The notes under the pieces: generated by a model | What the model was told of the DNA's origin: nothing | Databases searched by the model: none | What the model saw: only the letters and a program-made list of their open reading frames with translations | Position numbers and translations under genes: made by a program | Origin: Bactrocera neohumeralis | Taxonomy: Eukaryota; Arthropoda; Insecta; Diptera; Tephritidae | Direction of reading: 5' to 3' | NCBI RefSeq assembly: GCF_024586455.1 | Contig: NW_026089623.1 | Span: forward strand, 5,577,367 to 5,641,366 | Length of the DNA: 64,000 nt | Part shown: piece after piece, positions 53,661 through 64,000 of the stretch | How the letters are laid out: every line of letters begins with the position of its first letter | Numbering within the stretch: the stretch's first letter is position 1

Positions 53661-55191
53661 ATCATCCATCCTGTGTTGAGTTGGGGTGGAAAATTGTCCT
53701 ATGTAAACAAATTTTACATTTTGGTGTGCCAAATGGCAAGTAAAATTTTGGCGTTTGAAGCTCAAAACAAACGCAATTAAGTTGTTTGCATGTTTGCTTT
53801 GCTAATTAAAATATTAAATATATTCAAATTATAGGCAAAGTACTGGGCTACTACGACGTACTTGCTTTCGGTATATTATTTTATATATTCATATAGATAT
53901 ACATAAATACATTTATATTATGATCTTTGAATCGACCACAACAGTAATATTTTAAATTATTTCAAATGATTTTTAATTAATTGTTTAATGGTTTTAGGTA
54001 ATATTTTTACTTAATTATTTCTTCTCAATTTCAGTTTGCAACATTTCGGACAAATAACAAAAATTCAGAAGAAATAAAGAACTTTCCTTATTTAGAGTAT
54101 CATTTCTGTATTAAATAGAGCAAATATGGTAATAAGAGAAATAATTGAATAACTACGAATTAGTAACATATTTTATAACATAATGCATACCTGTATTCAT
54201 ATTCATAAGGTGTTTTACTTATCTCGGCAGCAAGAATGATAGAAATCTTGCGCAATGACGAGTTCAAATTTTGTTCGTTCTGCGCATCTACGACACGGTT
54301 GACCAACGTACAATCAGCTGATTTTCAGTTGCTTGTTTTTCTTTGCAATAAAAATCAATCATCGAATTAGAAACGGAACGTATAACTTTTATTAGGTGGA
54401 GTCAAGCTTAATTGCGTTCTGAAGAGTATATCCATCTACCATCTATATCCACTAAATATCAACAATGGTTATTCACTGTATCGGCGTCGATCAACAGTTT
54501 ACAATGATCGAACTACCAACAGAACCGAATGATTTCGTTGTCGCCAACAGTCAGATTGTTCCGTATTCGCCAATTCTTTTGAAAATATTCATGACAAATT
54601 AGCATCGGTTTTTGGTAACGAAAGAAGATTATAATGTTGCTTAACGTATTATCTGCCAAAAAGATCCGTTAGCACGATCTTTGTTTTACTCGGAGATACC
54701 AAGTGTGGTCCAACGTCATTAGAAACAGGACGGAGCGTTAATGGTATAATATTCCCAACAGATCGTGCTGATGTGAAGAACTAAACTTTATAGAAGGGGT
54801 ATCGTTTTCTATCTTTCCTTGGGATACGACAATCGTGGAAGCCATTATCTCTACATCTCTAAGTTAAATACCATGTTTTTCGCGTTATATGTGGCTTGTT
54901 CAAGGGACTTTAGACTATCTGCGTTCTTTGTTATTGCGCTTGATAATTAAACAGAAATTATCGTATATGACAAGGTATTTGACTGAAGAGTATGACATCT
55001 GCACTAGAATACATGAACAATAAAGAACTACTAAAATACTTAAGTTTAATTTTTATTTCCTAAAAAAGGAAAAAACCTGTTTATTTCTTTCATTTAAGTC
55101 AAAACACAGTTCGCCGATTCCTCTAGTATTATAATAAGATCACATCAGAATATTTTAAAAAGATTATTATGATGTTATATAATATTTAAGA
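53661..55191. other. Unassigned AT-rich stretch
   Basis: No clear gene. A decayed frame around 54464-54600 starts MVIHCIGVDQQFTMIELP but stops soon and could not be assigned. Confidence 0.4.
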
Positions 55192-55551
55192 ATTGCGTTC
55201 AGACTTCTGCCTGATTGAAGTACTTTCGCGTAGTACTCCTTCCCGAGTTAGAGGCTTCGACTGCGCTCTAAAAAAGTATTGACTGAAGTACTTTCGCGTA
55301 GTACTGTTTTCTATAAAAAGAAAGAGGATTTTTAGCGAATTGCTCTTATTTGCTTATTATCATATGGCGGCGCCTCATTTCTTCATAGAATTGCGTTCAG
55401 ACTACTGTGTGATTGAAGTACTTTCGCGTAGTACTATATCCTGAGTTAGCGGCTTTCGACTGCGCTGTAAAAAAATAATGACAAGTACTTTTGCGTAGTA
55501 CTGTTTTCTATATAAAGAAAGAGCAATTCGCTGGCTCTTATTTGCTGATTA
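55192..55551 (+). repeat. Tandem array, about 195-base unit, 1.8 copies
   Basis: Units start at 55192 and 55389 (AATTGCGTTCAGACT). Each has two GAAGTACTTT-type modules, four in all near 55218, 55279, 55414 and 55482. Related to 41549-41780. Confidence 0.85.
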
Positions 55552-56892
55552 CACTGGTAAACACTGTTTTTGTCACATGAACTTTGTTATGATTTTTATT
55601 TATGTTGGTGTACCCTCATTAAAAATATATAACAGTTTTGTTTCTATCACATCCAGTTTTCTTGTGACAGCGACATATTAATTTCTGACCTCATATACGT
55701 TTCTTTGTTTACATAACTGCATTTAGTCGACTGTGTAACTATTGTGTTTGCTAAATTACATTTTATTTACATTAGTTAGATCGTAAATATGCCACGAAAG
55801 TATTTGAACAACCCGGACAATTTTTGTTAAGTATGTAGAGAATTAATTTTTACATCTCAGCGTCGAAATTTCACATCACTAATTGAACAGCGCTATTTAG
55901 ACTATTTTGGTTTTCCTGTGAGGAATCAAGGCAAATCCTGGGTTAGGCATAAATGTTCTGTAACGTGTGTGAGGCTCCTTTTAGGTTGGGCTAAACAAGA
56001 ACCTAGACATTTGTCATTTGCTATACCAATTTGGACGGAACCAAAGGATCATGTAAGTGATTGTTATTTTTGTTTGACTCAAACAAAAAGTATTACTACC
56101 AAATCCAACACACTATCCAGTATCCAAACTTGTCTTCGGCCAAGAGACCCATCCTACATAGTGCCGAACTGCCTGTGCCGATGCCTCCAAATCGATCAAA
56201 AAGTGAGATTTCTAGTCCGAAAGATGGAGATGAATTTTTATATCTAAAATAGAAATTCCCTAAACTCAGCGAAGCGAAAATCAAAGAGGGAATATTTGTA
56301 GGCCCACAAATACGGCAATTGATGAAGGATAAGAGCTTTGAAGAAAAACTGAATGATCAGGAAAACTCGCCTGGAAATGTTTTGTGAATGTTGTTCAAAA
56401 TTTTCTAGGTAACCATAAAGCGGAAAATTAGAAAGATTTAATAAATGAACTTATCATATCATTTAAAGCTTTGGGGTGTAATATGTCCTTGAAAATACAT
56501 ATGCTGGACTCTCATCTGGATTTCTTTCCGGCAAATTTGGGTGCTGTGAGTGACGAACAAGGTGAAAGGTTCCATCAAGACATTTGGAGAACCGTTATCA
56601 ATGGAAATTGAGTCCAGGAATGCTAGCAGACTATTGTTGGAGACTTAAAAAGGACCTACCGGAAGCCAAATATTCAATAAAATCATAAGTATCTATTAGA
56701 TATTAGGAAATAATTCTGTAAGTGTGGCTGAAATTTGTACTTTTTACGAAAGTATCTGTTTTGATGTACAAGAAAACATGATGTGTACATTTTTTTTCAT
56801 TGATATATTATTATTTGGTGGCCCTAGTATATTCAAAATTTAATATAAATTTTCATGTCACAAAAAAAAAATTACAAATTTGTTGACCAGTG
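55552..56892 (+). mobile_element. CACTA-like DNA element, internally deleted
   Basis: Ends CACTGGTAAACA and, as complement, CACTGGTCAACA. TTA stands on both sides (55549-55551 and 56893-56895). CACTG starts with a 3-base duplication fit the CACTA/Mirage/Chapaev group. It interrupts a sequence also present without insert at 55345-55370 (TTATTATCATATGGCGGCG). It carries the two ends of a protein seen widely in arthropod genomes. Confidence 0.7.
55789..56690 (+). pseudogene. Remnant of a large arthropod transposon-associated protein
   Basis: ATG at 55789 starts MPRKYLNNPDNFC, then TAA. The next part (RRNFTSLIEQRYLDYFGFPV, CVRLLLGWAKQEPRHL, EPKDHVSDCYFCLTQT) is a Cys-rich N-terminal domain. After a large gap the C-terminal part is read in several frames (KIKEGIFVGPQIRQLMKD, FKALGCNMSLKIHMLDSHL, DFFPANLGAVSDEQGERFHQD). 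I know this protein from many arthropods, where it is listed as uncharacterised. The middle is missing, so no activity is possible. Confidence 0.6.
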
Positions 56893-57205
56893 TTATTATA
56901 TGGCGGCGACTCATTTCTTCATAATTGTTTGGACAACGAGTGTAAAAAGTAGTTTTTAAAATATAGATTTCTTAATTCAAAAAAGTGCAAAAAGTTGCAA
57001 AAATTGTAAAATGTTAATTTTTTTAAATGTTTTGAGATTTAATTATTTTCAAGTGAAAAATGTGTTGTTGAAAGTTTTGAACTTCAAAGACGAATATCTC
57101 GTAAAATAAGCGTTGCTAAAACCCTGTATATTTTTTAATCAGGAGAACTCTTTCCATCCGTACCTTCAGATCGCGGCGCCAATGAAATCGGAATTTGCCA
57201 GAAAA

Positions 57206-58344
57206 ATTCATAATAAATCGGAGAAATACGCAATTTAAATAGTAAATTTTTGAACTTTAAATGCAAATAGCTCAAAAACCATAAGTAAGCGGCAATTATA
57301 TTTTTCTGATCTGGAGGAGCTCCTCTATCCTTACAAACCCATTTTAACCCCAAAATCGGGGGATGCTATTCTAAATCCCAGCCTCAAAACTTGTATAAGT
57401 ATATTTCGTTTTTATATGCAAATAAACAAATGTAACTTAATTAATTTTAATCAAATATTTAATACTTTTGGAAAAAGTGATACTTTTTATATATCGATAT
57501 TTTTATTCGATACGACGCATAACATCGATGTCAAGTCTCGATGCATCATATGTCGAAACGGCACGATGTCTTTTTTTAATGGACGTCCCTTATTTTATGG
57601 CAGGTTCTTTATTTCTATGCTACCTTTTATATGTGTGCGATAGTTTCGTTTTTGTACACACTATAGCATATATTGGTTACCGAATCGATTTACCGTTTAA
57701 AGCATCGTAAAGGAGAAGTAGCGAAAGTATCAGCTGAAGTTATGTAAACAAAGGCACAGCTGAGAGGTGCCACTGTAGAAACGTCAAAGGGAGTCCGGGG
57801 TTGAGTTTCTATTGGAATCCAAGATGGTCGACTTTTAACCGGAAAATGGTTGCATTGTTTTTTTTTCTTAAAATTTAAGGAAAATTTGTCCCAAAAATAT
57901 TGGTTATACATATATAAAACTTTAATATATTTTCAAAAGAAAATAGTTTTATTGTAATATATAAGTATAAAGACAAGAACAATATGAGCAAACACATGAA
58001 AAATTAAGTTTTTCATTTATGCCTCTTTTTAACTGTGGTAAATTAATAAATGTTCACCACAGAAAAATGTTACGAACAAATAAGCAACCATGCCCAATAG
58101 TGGGGTCCAGAATATTCTCATTCTCATTCACAGTCATATTTCTGTTTTTGCCATCGTAAAGGAGGTTTTTGCAAGACAATTTGTTTGGGTTTATTTTATG
58201 GTACAATCCTTTACGATGGTTTATTTAGTTATTTTAATCTGGAAGAAGTGTTTGCAAATTTTCCTTGGGAGGATAAATAACAGATCGACTGGGATTTTAT
58301 TCCAATAAAAGTACGAAATAACTAAACGTGGCCTCGTTAATATT
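57206..58344. other. Unassigned, with a diverged repeat of the preceding module
   Basis: 57235-57345 repeats, loosely, the module TTTTGAACTT, AATAGCTC, TATATTTTTCTGATCTGGAGGA seen at 57070-57160. CCATCGTAAAGGA (58151) and TCCTTTACGATGG (58207) form an inverted repeat 43 bases apart. No gene is recognised. Confidence 0.5.
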
Positions 58345-59232
58345 GCTGCGTAATGGGTCAGGTGCTGTTTCAATTTTATGATTTAAGAGATCAAAAAGCG
58401 ATACATGTTGCTGTGAAGTACTCAAATGTAGTTATCAACTTAGTTGGTCGTGAATTCGAGAAAAAATTTTAAATTCAATGACGTGCTCGTGGAAGGTGCA
58501 CGTCGAATTGCTAAGTAAGCTAAAATTAAACTTTATTTCAAAGGATTTACCATGTATTTTTTAATTTTTTTTTATAGAATCAGCAAAGAAGCTGGTGGAG
58601 AACGTTTGATTCATTTGACTGCTTTAAACGCTAGTCCCGAACCAATGAGCTTTGTGTTTGAAGGTGGCAGCAACTTTTTGTAGAGCAAATACTACGCCCA
58701 CATTTGCGGGCTGTAAAATAATAATATCCCAATATTGTTGATCAGGTTTATCAAGCTGTTGGGTAGGTTTTGAGCAATTGATTTACATACTTTCTAATAT
58801 GCTAAACGCTCAACACCCACCTTGCAGACCAAAATGTTACCATTTGAGCGAATTATTTGACTTGTTCCATCGTGTTATGCGCAAAGATGAAAAATGGTGG
58901 GGATACCGTCGTTATGACATGCGTTGCGATCCTACCTTCCTATTGAAAGCCAAGTCCACTGAGCTTATCTGTCCTGGACAACCTATTGGTGACCTACATA
59001 TGGAACGTATCGATTGCGAATGTATTACCGATGTCGTTCCTGTACAATTGACCTCCATGGAAGAGCAGTACCATGGGAATTGGGACCATATCGTGCTGCG
59101 TAATATTATGATGCCGAATTGGGAGAGTGGGAGGAACCAGCTCCACCAAGACCGATAGAACATCGGGAAGAACTACGTATGTTTGCACAAAACTATTTAC
59201 TAAATCAAAACAGCGACAAATCAGAATATTGA
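58345..59232 (+). pseudogene. ND-39: ND-39 (NDUFA9, complex I 39-kDa subunit) pseudogene with introns
   Basis: From 58353 it reads MGQVLFQFYDLRDQKAIHVA, NVVINLVGREFE, then a one-base change in an A-run near 58468. An intron (GTAAGC near 58512 to TTTATAG near 58579) follows. Exon 2 has EAGGERLIHLTALNASPEPM, then a TAG, and jumps from SKYY to YAHICGL, skipping about 30 codons by deletion between similar TACTA bases. A second intron (GTAGGT near 58764 to TTGCAG near 58826) leads to CYHLSELFDLFHRVMRKDEK and LICPGQPIGDLHMERID. More frame changes follow to a stop at 59230-59232. With introns kept, it is a duplicated gene piece, not a cDNA copy. The working gene must be elsewhere. Confidence 0.85.
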
Positions 59233-59469
59233 AGTCACAGTTCATTACATTTCATCGCAGCAAATTGACACGTATTTCTGGTCACTCGTAAAGCCACGGC
59301 TTCGAAGTTCCAGAGTTTTTATGCTGCTATACGTGCAACCAGGACTTCGTGGCCAACTTTGAATAAATTTGGTCAAAGTTCTTGGTGATGGCCAATAGGG
59401 CTGTAAATATCAATAAGCTAGAGGTGACAAGAGCAAGGGTTTTCAATTCCCTATCGTATCTATTACTGT

Positions 59470-60100
59470 GAAGATTACGGCTATTATTAGACAAATTATT
59501 CCTCACACATGCAGCAAATGTGGAGGAAATTTGCTACATAGCTCAACAATTTGCCTATTCTCACTATTTTCAATAGACAAACTGTTTCTTTTTAGGGCCT
59601 CAATTTCTCTTTTCTTCCCTTCTAATTGTTTTTTTAAATCTTGCACCTCATTTTCTAAATTTATATTTTTTTTTTATAAGCTATCTATTTCACTAACAAA
59701 TTTTCTTTCCCTAGGTGTCCTTTCACTTAGGTACGCATCTGTTTGAGTTTTGCTATTTATCGCCCTATTATCTAAACTTCCTAAAGGTGAGGAATATGAG
59801 TGTTCCTCAAATATGTTGTAATGATGAGACACCTTCTCATGCACTTCATGCGAACACGAAGTACAGTCTCCTACCTCGTCACCGAAAGTAGTGGAAATAT
59901 ACTCTATAGGACCTAAAGTATTTACATTGTCCAGTCCGAAACTATCGCCACTGTTGGCACTAACAAATTTTTATCGGGGACTGCCCCTTTGGACAGTCTT
60001 AATTTATTTTGGTGGTGGAGCGAGAAATACCTATCGCAGGCATAAAAATTTGTATCATTTAAATCGGATACACCAAGAAGGTGCATCCATTTCCACCGCC
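59470..60100 (-). pseudogene. THAP-domain protein fragment
   Basis: After a splice acceptor (TGCTTTTTAG) at 60101 the minus strand reads RRWKWMHLLGVSDLN, ACDRYFS and LSKGAVPDKNL. This is the second half of a THAP zinc finger with its C-x-x-H-like pair altered (CDRYF) and the AVP box. A stop follows. Further on, a Glu/Lys coiled coil (NEVQDLKKQLEGKKREIEAL) reads to about 59500. THAP followed by a coil is the layout of P-element transposase and THAP9. The remaining domains are absent. Confidence 0.5.
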
Positions 60101-61449
60101 TAAAAAGCAAAAATAAATAACACATATATTAACTTACAATAAAAAAGTTTACATTGTTAGTATATTATTGTAAAGTAATAAACTAATAATTAAAGAAATT
60201 TAAATAAATATGTAAGTTAACAATTATTTGTAAAAAATCATCGTACAAATATCAAGCAGCTATACAAAACAATAATTAAGCAACGCAAAATCATTATTAT
60301 TCATATCAAGATAAAAGCAGTTTCAACAAATATTTGTAAATAAAAAATACATAAGGGTACTGTTTGTACAAGTAGATCCACAGGGGAGGTAGTTAAGAGA
60401 CTTTCCCACTGTATGTCGGTCGGCTTAATTTTTGATGAAAAATTATGAAATCAAATATACACAGATACAATATATTAATTAATATGTGACCACAGCAGTT
60501 TCATATAATATTTATTACCCATAGTGTGTATTATATTATTTGTGCTTCAAATTGAAATTTTTATTATCAAGGGGCACATCTGTGTGAAATTTTGAATAAA
60601 TTATATTTTTTTGGTTCTTCATATTTTGATTACTTAAACTTTTGAAGCTAAAATAATTTTCTTTTAATTTTCATATAACATAATTAAATAAAAAAATATA
60701 TTCAAAATTAATTACAAAATCGCAAAATAGAAGGATTTCATTAAAATTAGCGAAATACATAATTAATAAATTATCGTAAACTCTGCGAAATAAGCAATAA
60801 CTTCTTGTTAAATTCTAAATCCGAAAAAACTCCGGTGGCGTAAATATTTTTTTATGGTCTCTCAAGATTTCCTTATACACTTATATTTTTTTTTTACTAT
60901 TTTCAACATTTAATTATAAACGAATATCTATAAAATTATATTATTAATATTATTATTAATTATTCATAATAAATCCGGAATACGATGATTGGAGTACACA
61001 CATTCATATCCATCTTTCATCTAATATTATAAATCGATATAATAATATTATAAATATGGAAGTATGCATGCATTCACTCAACAAAACATAATACAGATGA
61101 ACTTCCACTACTCAAACTTCTACAACTCGAAGTTCTCCATAACTTGGACTCTTGAATTAGCAATAGATGTCAAATTGCATACAAATTTCCTGTCATAACT
61201 CGAAGTTTTTTTGTAATCGAGTTAGGAAAGTTCAACTGTAATTATAATTTTCAGTAAAATTCTTAAGGACCATTTTCTTAATGTGTAGTTAGCAGCCACT
61301 TGTCAATAAAGTTATGGTAAACTTAACCAAGATCCCTTTTTTCGATAAAGAACCTCTTTTTCACTAGAACTGACAGATCCTGTTAACCTAACTGAGAAAA
61401 CAGCCTTAAATTCGTTATTTTTTCCATTGACATTTATAAGTATGAACAT
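60101..61449. other. Unassigned, very AT-rich
   Basis: No gene. Short repeated words (AACTCGAAGTT near 61126 and 61197) only. Confidence 0.4.
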
Positions 61450-61972
61450 TAGAGTGATTCCCAAAAAAAAATTTTTTTTTTTCGTTTCGTACTCGGAAAA
61501 ATAGGTTCCTAGACACCTCTAAGAAAGCCTCTCCAAACATGAGTTTTTAATTGTAACGGGAAGGTCCTCCTACATACAGTTTTCTATTTTTTCTTATTAT
61601 CAGATAGAAAAATTAAATTTTTTTCATTGAGTTATAAAATTCATAAGAAATAAAAAATTTTCCCAAAAATAATCAAACTTCAACCGTTAATATCTTTTAA
61701 ACGGTTGGGTTTACGAAAAAATCATAATAGACCTTTTTTGTAGAGCATTCAATTTCCTACAATATCCAAGGAACAAGATATTTTTTCAAGTAGTTGGAAG
61801 CGAGATACAAATTTTTCAATCTGATAATAAGAAAAAATAGAAACCTGTATGTAGGAGGACCTTCCCGTTACAATTAAAAACTCATGTTTGGGGAGGCTTC
61901 CTTAGAGGTGTCTAAGAACCTATTTTTCCAAGTACGAAACGAAAAAAAAAAGTTTTTTTCTGAATCACTCTA
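61450..61972. mobile_element. hAT-type MITE C with long inverted arms
   Basis: Arms of about 165 bases (61450-61616 and 61806-61972) start TAGAGTGATTC, and a TAGAG start fits the hAT pattern. ATGAACAT, 8 bases, stands on both sides (61442-61449 and 61973-61980). The 190-base centre has no coding sequence. Well-kept arms suggest a fairly recent insertion. Confidence 0.9.
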
Positions 61973-62009
61973 ATGAACATATTCAAAATTAAACCACTAG
62001 TACAATCCC

Positions 62010-62375
62010 CTTGATTTGTTTTATTGGGTTAGTTTCTAAGCACTTTAAGCGACACTTACCTTGCACGGGAATAATTGAAATTAAAAAAGGCGGAACGACA
62101 AAGGCGATTAATTCAGCAGAGAAACGTGGCGATGTTTGCGCGTTCGTAGCGATCATGCGAAAGAGGCTGGTGCCTTGTCCCTCCGTCCCTTTTGTTCCTT
62201 TTTTTTTTTGGTATGTTGAAATGGTGATGTTGTAGTATTTGTGTGCATGTGATGTGGAATGTAATGATGATGTGGCGTGTAGGTAAGATATGATGGTGAA
62301 TGATGAGGTGGTGTATGTAATGTACGTGGTGTGGTAGTGTAATGTTGTGAGAGGGGTCTGAGGCTCATTTAACCA
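62010..62375 (-). repeat. LTR of BEL element 3 (far edge uncertain)
   Basis: On the minus strand it starts TGGTTAAATGAG at 62375 after the polypurine tract and is rich in CAC/ACA, like the other BEL LTRs. The left edge near 62010 is a guess. Confidence 0.55.
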
Positions 62376-62408
62376 TCCCGGCCCCCCTAGGCAACTGATT
62401 AGCCTAGG
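62376..62408 (-). other. Stem-loop and polypurine tract, BEL element 3
   Basis: CCTAGGC (62386-62392) and GCCTAGG (62402-62408) can pair. On the minus strand AGGGGGGCCGGGA follows and the LTR starts. Confidence 0.65.
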
Positions 62409-62413
62409 AGTCG

Positions 62414-62976
62414 CTACAGCTGTTGCAGCGTTGCCACGACGCTGCTAAGACCCGCGGATCGCTGCGGCTGGGGCCTAGGCTGTCGACGCCGTATTGATAT
62501 TCCAACCCGCTGATGCACTTCTCGACTTCCGGGTGGATGCCTTGTTGCGAGGCTACGAGGTATCGGTGACCGATTTACATCGCGCATCGTGGTGCGATGA
62601 AGCAGCGTTGGATGTGGTCTGTTGCAGATTTGGCACAAACCCCTCGACTCACACTCGGAAGCCTATGCGTCTGCGATATGCAGGTTAAACAGAGCCTATG
62701 TGCCTGGGCCACTTGCTGACGCTGTAACGGTCGCATCCCTCTGAAGATCCCACAGTGGTGCAGGCGATGTGGGCGGCGGCATAGGGGGCATCTTATATGA
62801 TGCCCGTCCGAGACCCGTGATGAACGATTGCCTGTTGCCGGTGCGGTTGCCGATGCGGTTGCCGGTGCTGTTGCCGGCGCTGTTGCAACTGCAGCTCGGG
62901 GCGTTGGGGTAGTGCCTTGCACGCTGGTAGCCAACCGAATGGTTGGCGTGGCTAACACTGGCGTATCTAGGTCCAT
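62414..62976 (-). pseudogene. Extra zinc-knuckle protein 3' of integrase, BEL element 3
   Basis: ATG at 62976, MDLDTPVLATPTIRL, then an Ala/Thr/Pro-rich part with an (AT/AP) repeat. The knuckle block is CPLCRRPHRLHHCGIF, then a CLTCI pair. A frame change near 62620 then leads to CQICNRPHPTLLH and the C-terminal GLSSVVATLQQL, which stops at 62414. It matches 5073-5681 in length, order of parts and C-terminal motif, but not closely in sequence. One base change breaks it. Confidence 0.7.
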
Positions 62977-63263
62977 GGTAATGTACTATGTATAAAGGAG
63001 ATTGTTAATTATAAATCTGTCATAATTAGGTATGATCAATCGTGCCACGATATGTGGCATGAATGAGTCGTCGTATTGATCGACCATTGGGATTAGTTTT
63101 ATTTGTTAATTGCTTACGGAATATTAATTTTAACGATTGGTATTAGCGTGTTTCTCATTTTTTATGTAATTAGTTAATTGTATAGCGGGAACATCGGCTT
63201 ATTGTTTGCGGTTTATTTCGGTTTTGTTCATTAGACGGATTTTTCAATTTCTGCGTGTCGGTA
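62977..63263 (-). other. Spacer between integrase and the extra ORF, BEL element 3
   Basis: 287 bases, T-rich on the plus strand, no gene. Same place and nearly same length as 4776-5072. Confidence 0.5.
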
Positions 63264-64000
63264 TTATTGTACGGATTGTTTATTATGTGTATTTTCGGTG
63301 TTATCTGCGGTTGATAAGAAGCATAGTTTAACGAGCGGTCGCGTTAGAATTCCGTTTTGAGTACGGAGGTCAACTACTCGTAAGTGACCGTCGGAGCCGT
63401 GATGTAGCTTCTCTATGCGACCAAGTCGCCATTCTGTAGAGGGGGACAATCGTCATGTATTAGGACAAAATCTCCAAGCTTTGGGGCCTTTTCAGGAGTT
63501 TTCCAGCCATACTTTTTATGAAGGTCCTTTATATACTCCTCCTTCCATCGGCGCCTGAAATTATGATGGATAACTTTAATTCTTTTCCATCTATTTAGTA
63601 AGGAAAGCGACTCCACGCCTGCCTCAGGTATGGCCAGAATGGGTGCTCCTTTGAGAAAGTGCTCTGGTGTAAGAGCTGTTAGATCTGAGGGATCTTGCGA
63701 GTGTGTCGTCAAAGGCCGTGAATTGAGAACGGCTTCAATACGAATTAATAATGTAGTAAATTCTTCAAAGTTAAATTTGTAGTTTCCACCTACTTTTTTA
63801 AAGTGGGATTTTGACGGAAAACCACGTCGTCCGACGAAGCGAGCAAATGCCGCGAGAAAAGCCTCTTTTGTCAGATTTGTACATAGCTCGAGGTGTACTG
63901 CTTTTGTCGTAAAACAGACAAAGACAGCCACGTAGCCTTTCATCAGTGTGGGAGACCTTAGCATGGATGCCTTTATTTGAAAAGGCCCAGCAAAATCGAC
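63264..64000 (-). pseudogene. Integrase C-terminal part, BEL element 3, core deleted
   Basis: Reading left from 64000: VDFAGP (first catalytic Asp), FTTKAVHLEL, FARFVGRRGFPSK, and then directly a block like FKKVGGNYKFNFEEF. The stretch with the second Asp (DNG) and the Glu (GLWES) is missing, about 80 residues compared with element 1. A frame change near 63440 leads to TEWRLGRIEKLHHG and the end at 63264. It is catalytically dead. Confidence 0.85.

Larger units (their letters stand above)
55192..57205. mobile_element. Satellite-carrying TIR element, copy 2, split by a CACTA-like element
   Basis: The left part (55192-55551) is a tandem array of about 195-base units with GTACTTTCGCGTAGTAC modules. 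The right part (56896-57205) matches 42010-42379 of copy 1 (GAATATCTCGTAAA, TTTTTTAATCAGGAG, CGCGGCGCCAA, AAATCGGAATT). The right end lies near 57202. The left TIR is not found. The middle is the insertion at 55552-56892. Confidence 0.7.
62010..64000 (-). mobile_element. BEL/Pao element 3, 3' part (runs out of the window)
   Basis: Minus strand order: integrase, spacer, extra zinc-knuckle ORF, stem-loop, polypurine tract, LTR. It is the same order as in element 1, with clear sequence divergence, so it is another family member. The rest of pol and gag would lie beyond 64000. Confidence 0.85.

Noticed and set aside
54464..54800. A frame starting MVIHCIGVDQQFTMIELP with a later FVVANSQIV block, faintly like a galactokinase
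   Set aside because: The match is too short, spacing differs from the family, stops follow soon and no second family motif is found. Left as unassigned.
58151..58219. Possible MITE from the inverted repeat CCATCGTAAAGGA
   Set aside because: Arms are only 13 bases, no target copy is found and no second genomic copy is in the window. Noted only as a hairpin.
62153..62368. Minus-strand frame rich in His, Thr and Pro
   Set aside because: Same kind of LTR artefact in BEL element 3.

Overview
This is a eukaryotic, non-bacterial window. One intact cellular gene is recognisable: a two-exon CFAP20/Bug22 gene at 44385-45039 (minus). One decayed copy of another cellular gene, ND-39/NDUFA9, lies at 58345-59232. 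Almost everything else is transposable-element sequence in layers. The mix of BEL/Pao, errantivirus-type gypsy, CsRn1-type gypsy, LOA, Jockey and RTE-type retroelements with mariner, hAT, pogo and Harbinger relatives, plus many ACATATGT-type AT-rich stretches, fits a higher fly, perhaps a tephritid. The species is inference.

Layout. 1-5701 is a BEL/Pao element cut by the window start, with gag, protease, RT, RNase H, an intact integrase and an extra zinc-knuckle ORF, followed by its LTR. 6277-7916 is a decayed errantiviral env fragment with its 3' LTR. 8057-8729 is a small TIR element. 9474-12335 holds trihelix and pogo remnants, a hAT-type MITE and a LOA 3' end. 12340-17498 holds decayed Jockey and RTE-type elements on the minus strand. 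17513-21049 joins Harbinger, trihelix and Jockey-like ORF1 sequence. 21050-34562 is one BEL element (BEL-A) with matching LTRs. It contains a 5.3-kb LOA element inserted in its 5' LTR, a 1.9-kb gypsy-type LTR element with two identical-length LTRs, and a second copy of the 8-kb TIR element. 34567-38715 holds the other arm of an inverted duplication of the ORF1/trihelix unit.

38715-42457 is one 5'-truncated non-LTR element opened by three later insertions, each with a readable target duplication: a hAT MITE (38983-39568), a mariner (39638-40862) and a satellite-carrying TIR element (40985-42379). 43150-44011 is another mariner. 45174-50159 is a nest of inverted repeats, including a 2.2-kb TIR element with an intact two-exon BED-finger ORF and a 1.4-kb foldback element. 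50160-53660 is RTE-type sequence. 55192-57205 is a second copy of the satellite-carrying element, itself split by a CACTA-like element. 59470-60100 is a THAP fragment, 61450-61972 a hAT MITE, and 62010-64000 a third BEL element on the minus strand.

The strongest candidates for something new are: the extra zinc-knuckle ORF placed 3' of integrase in two divergent BEL copies, with a conserved stem-loop before the polypurine tract; the transposon family that carries tandem GTACTTTCGCGTAGTAC satellite units; the intact BED-finger ORF inside a TIR element; and a shared 36-codon micro-ORF in a short TIR element. Insertion ages can be ordered from the nesting. All family names rest on motif recognition by eye, with no database search.
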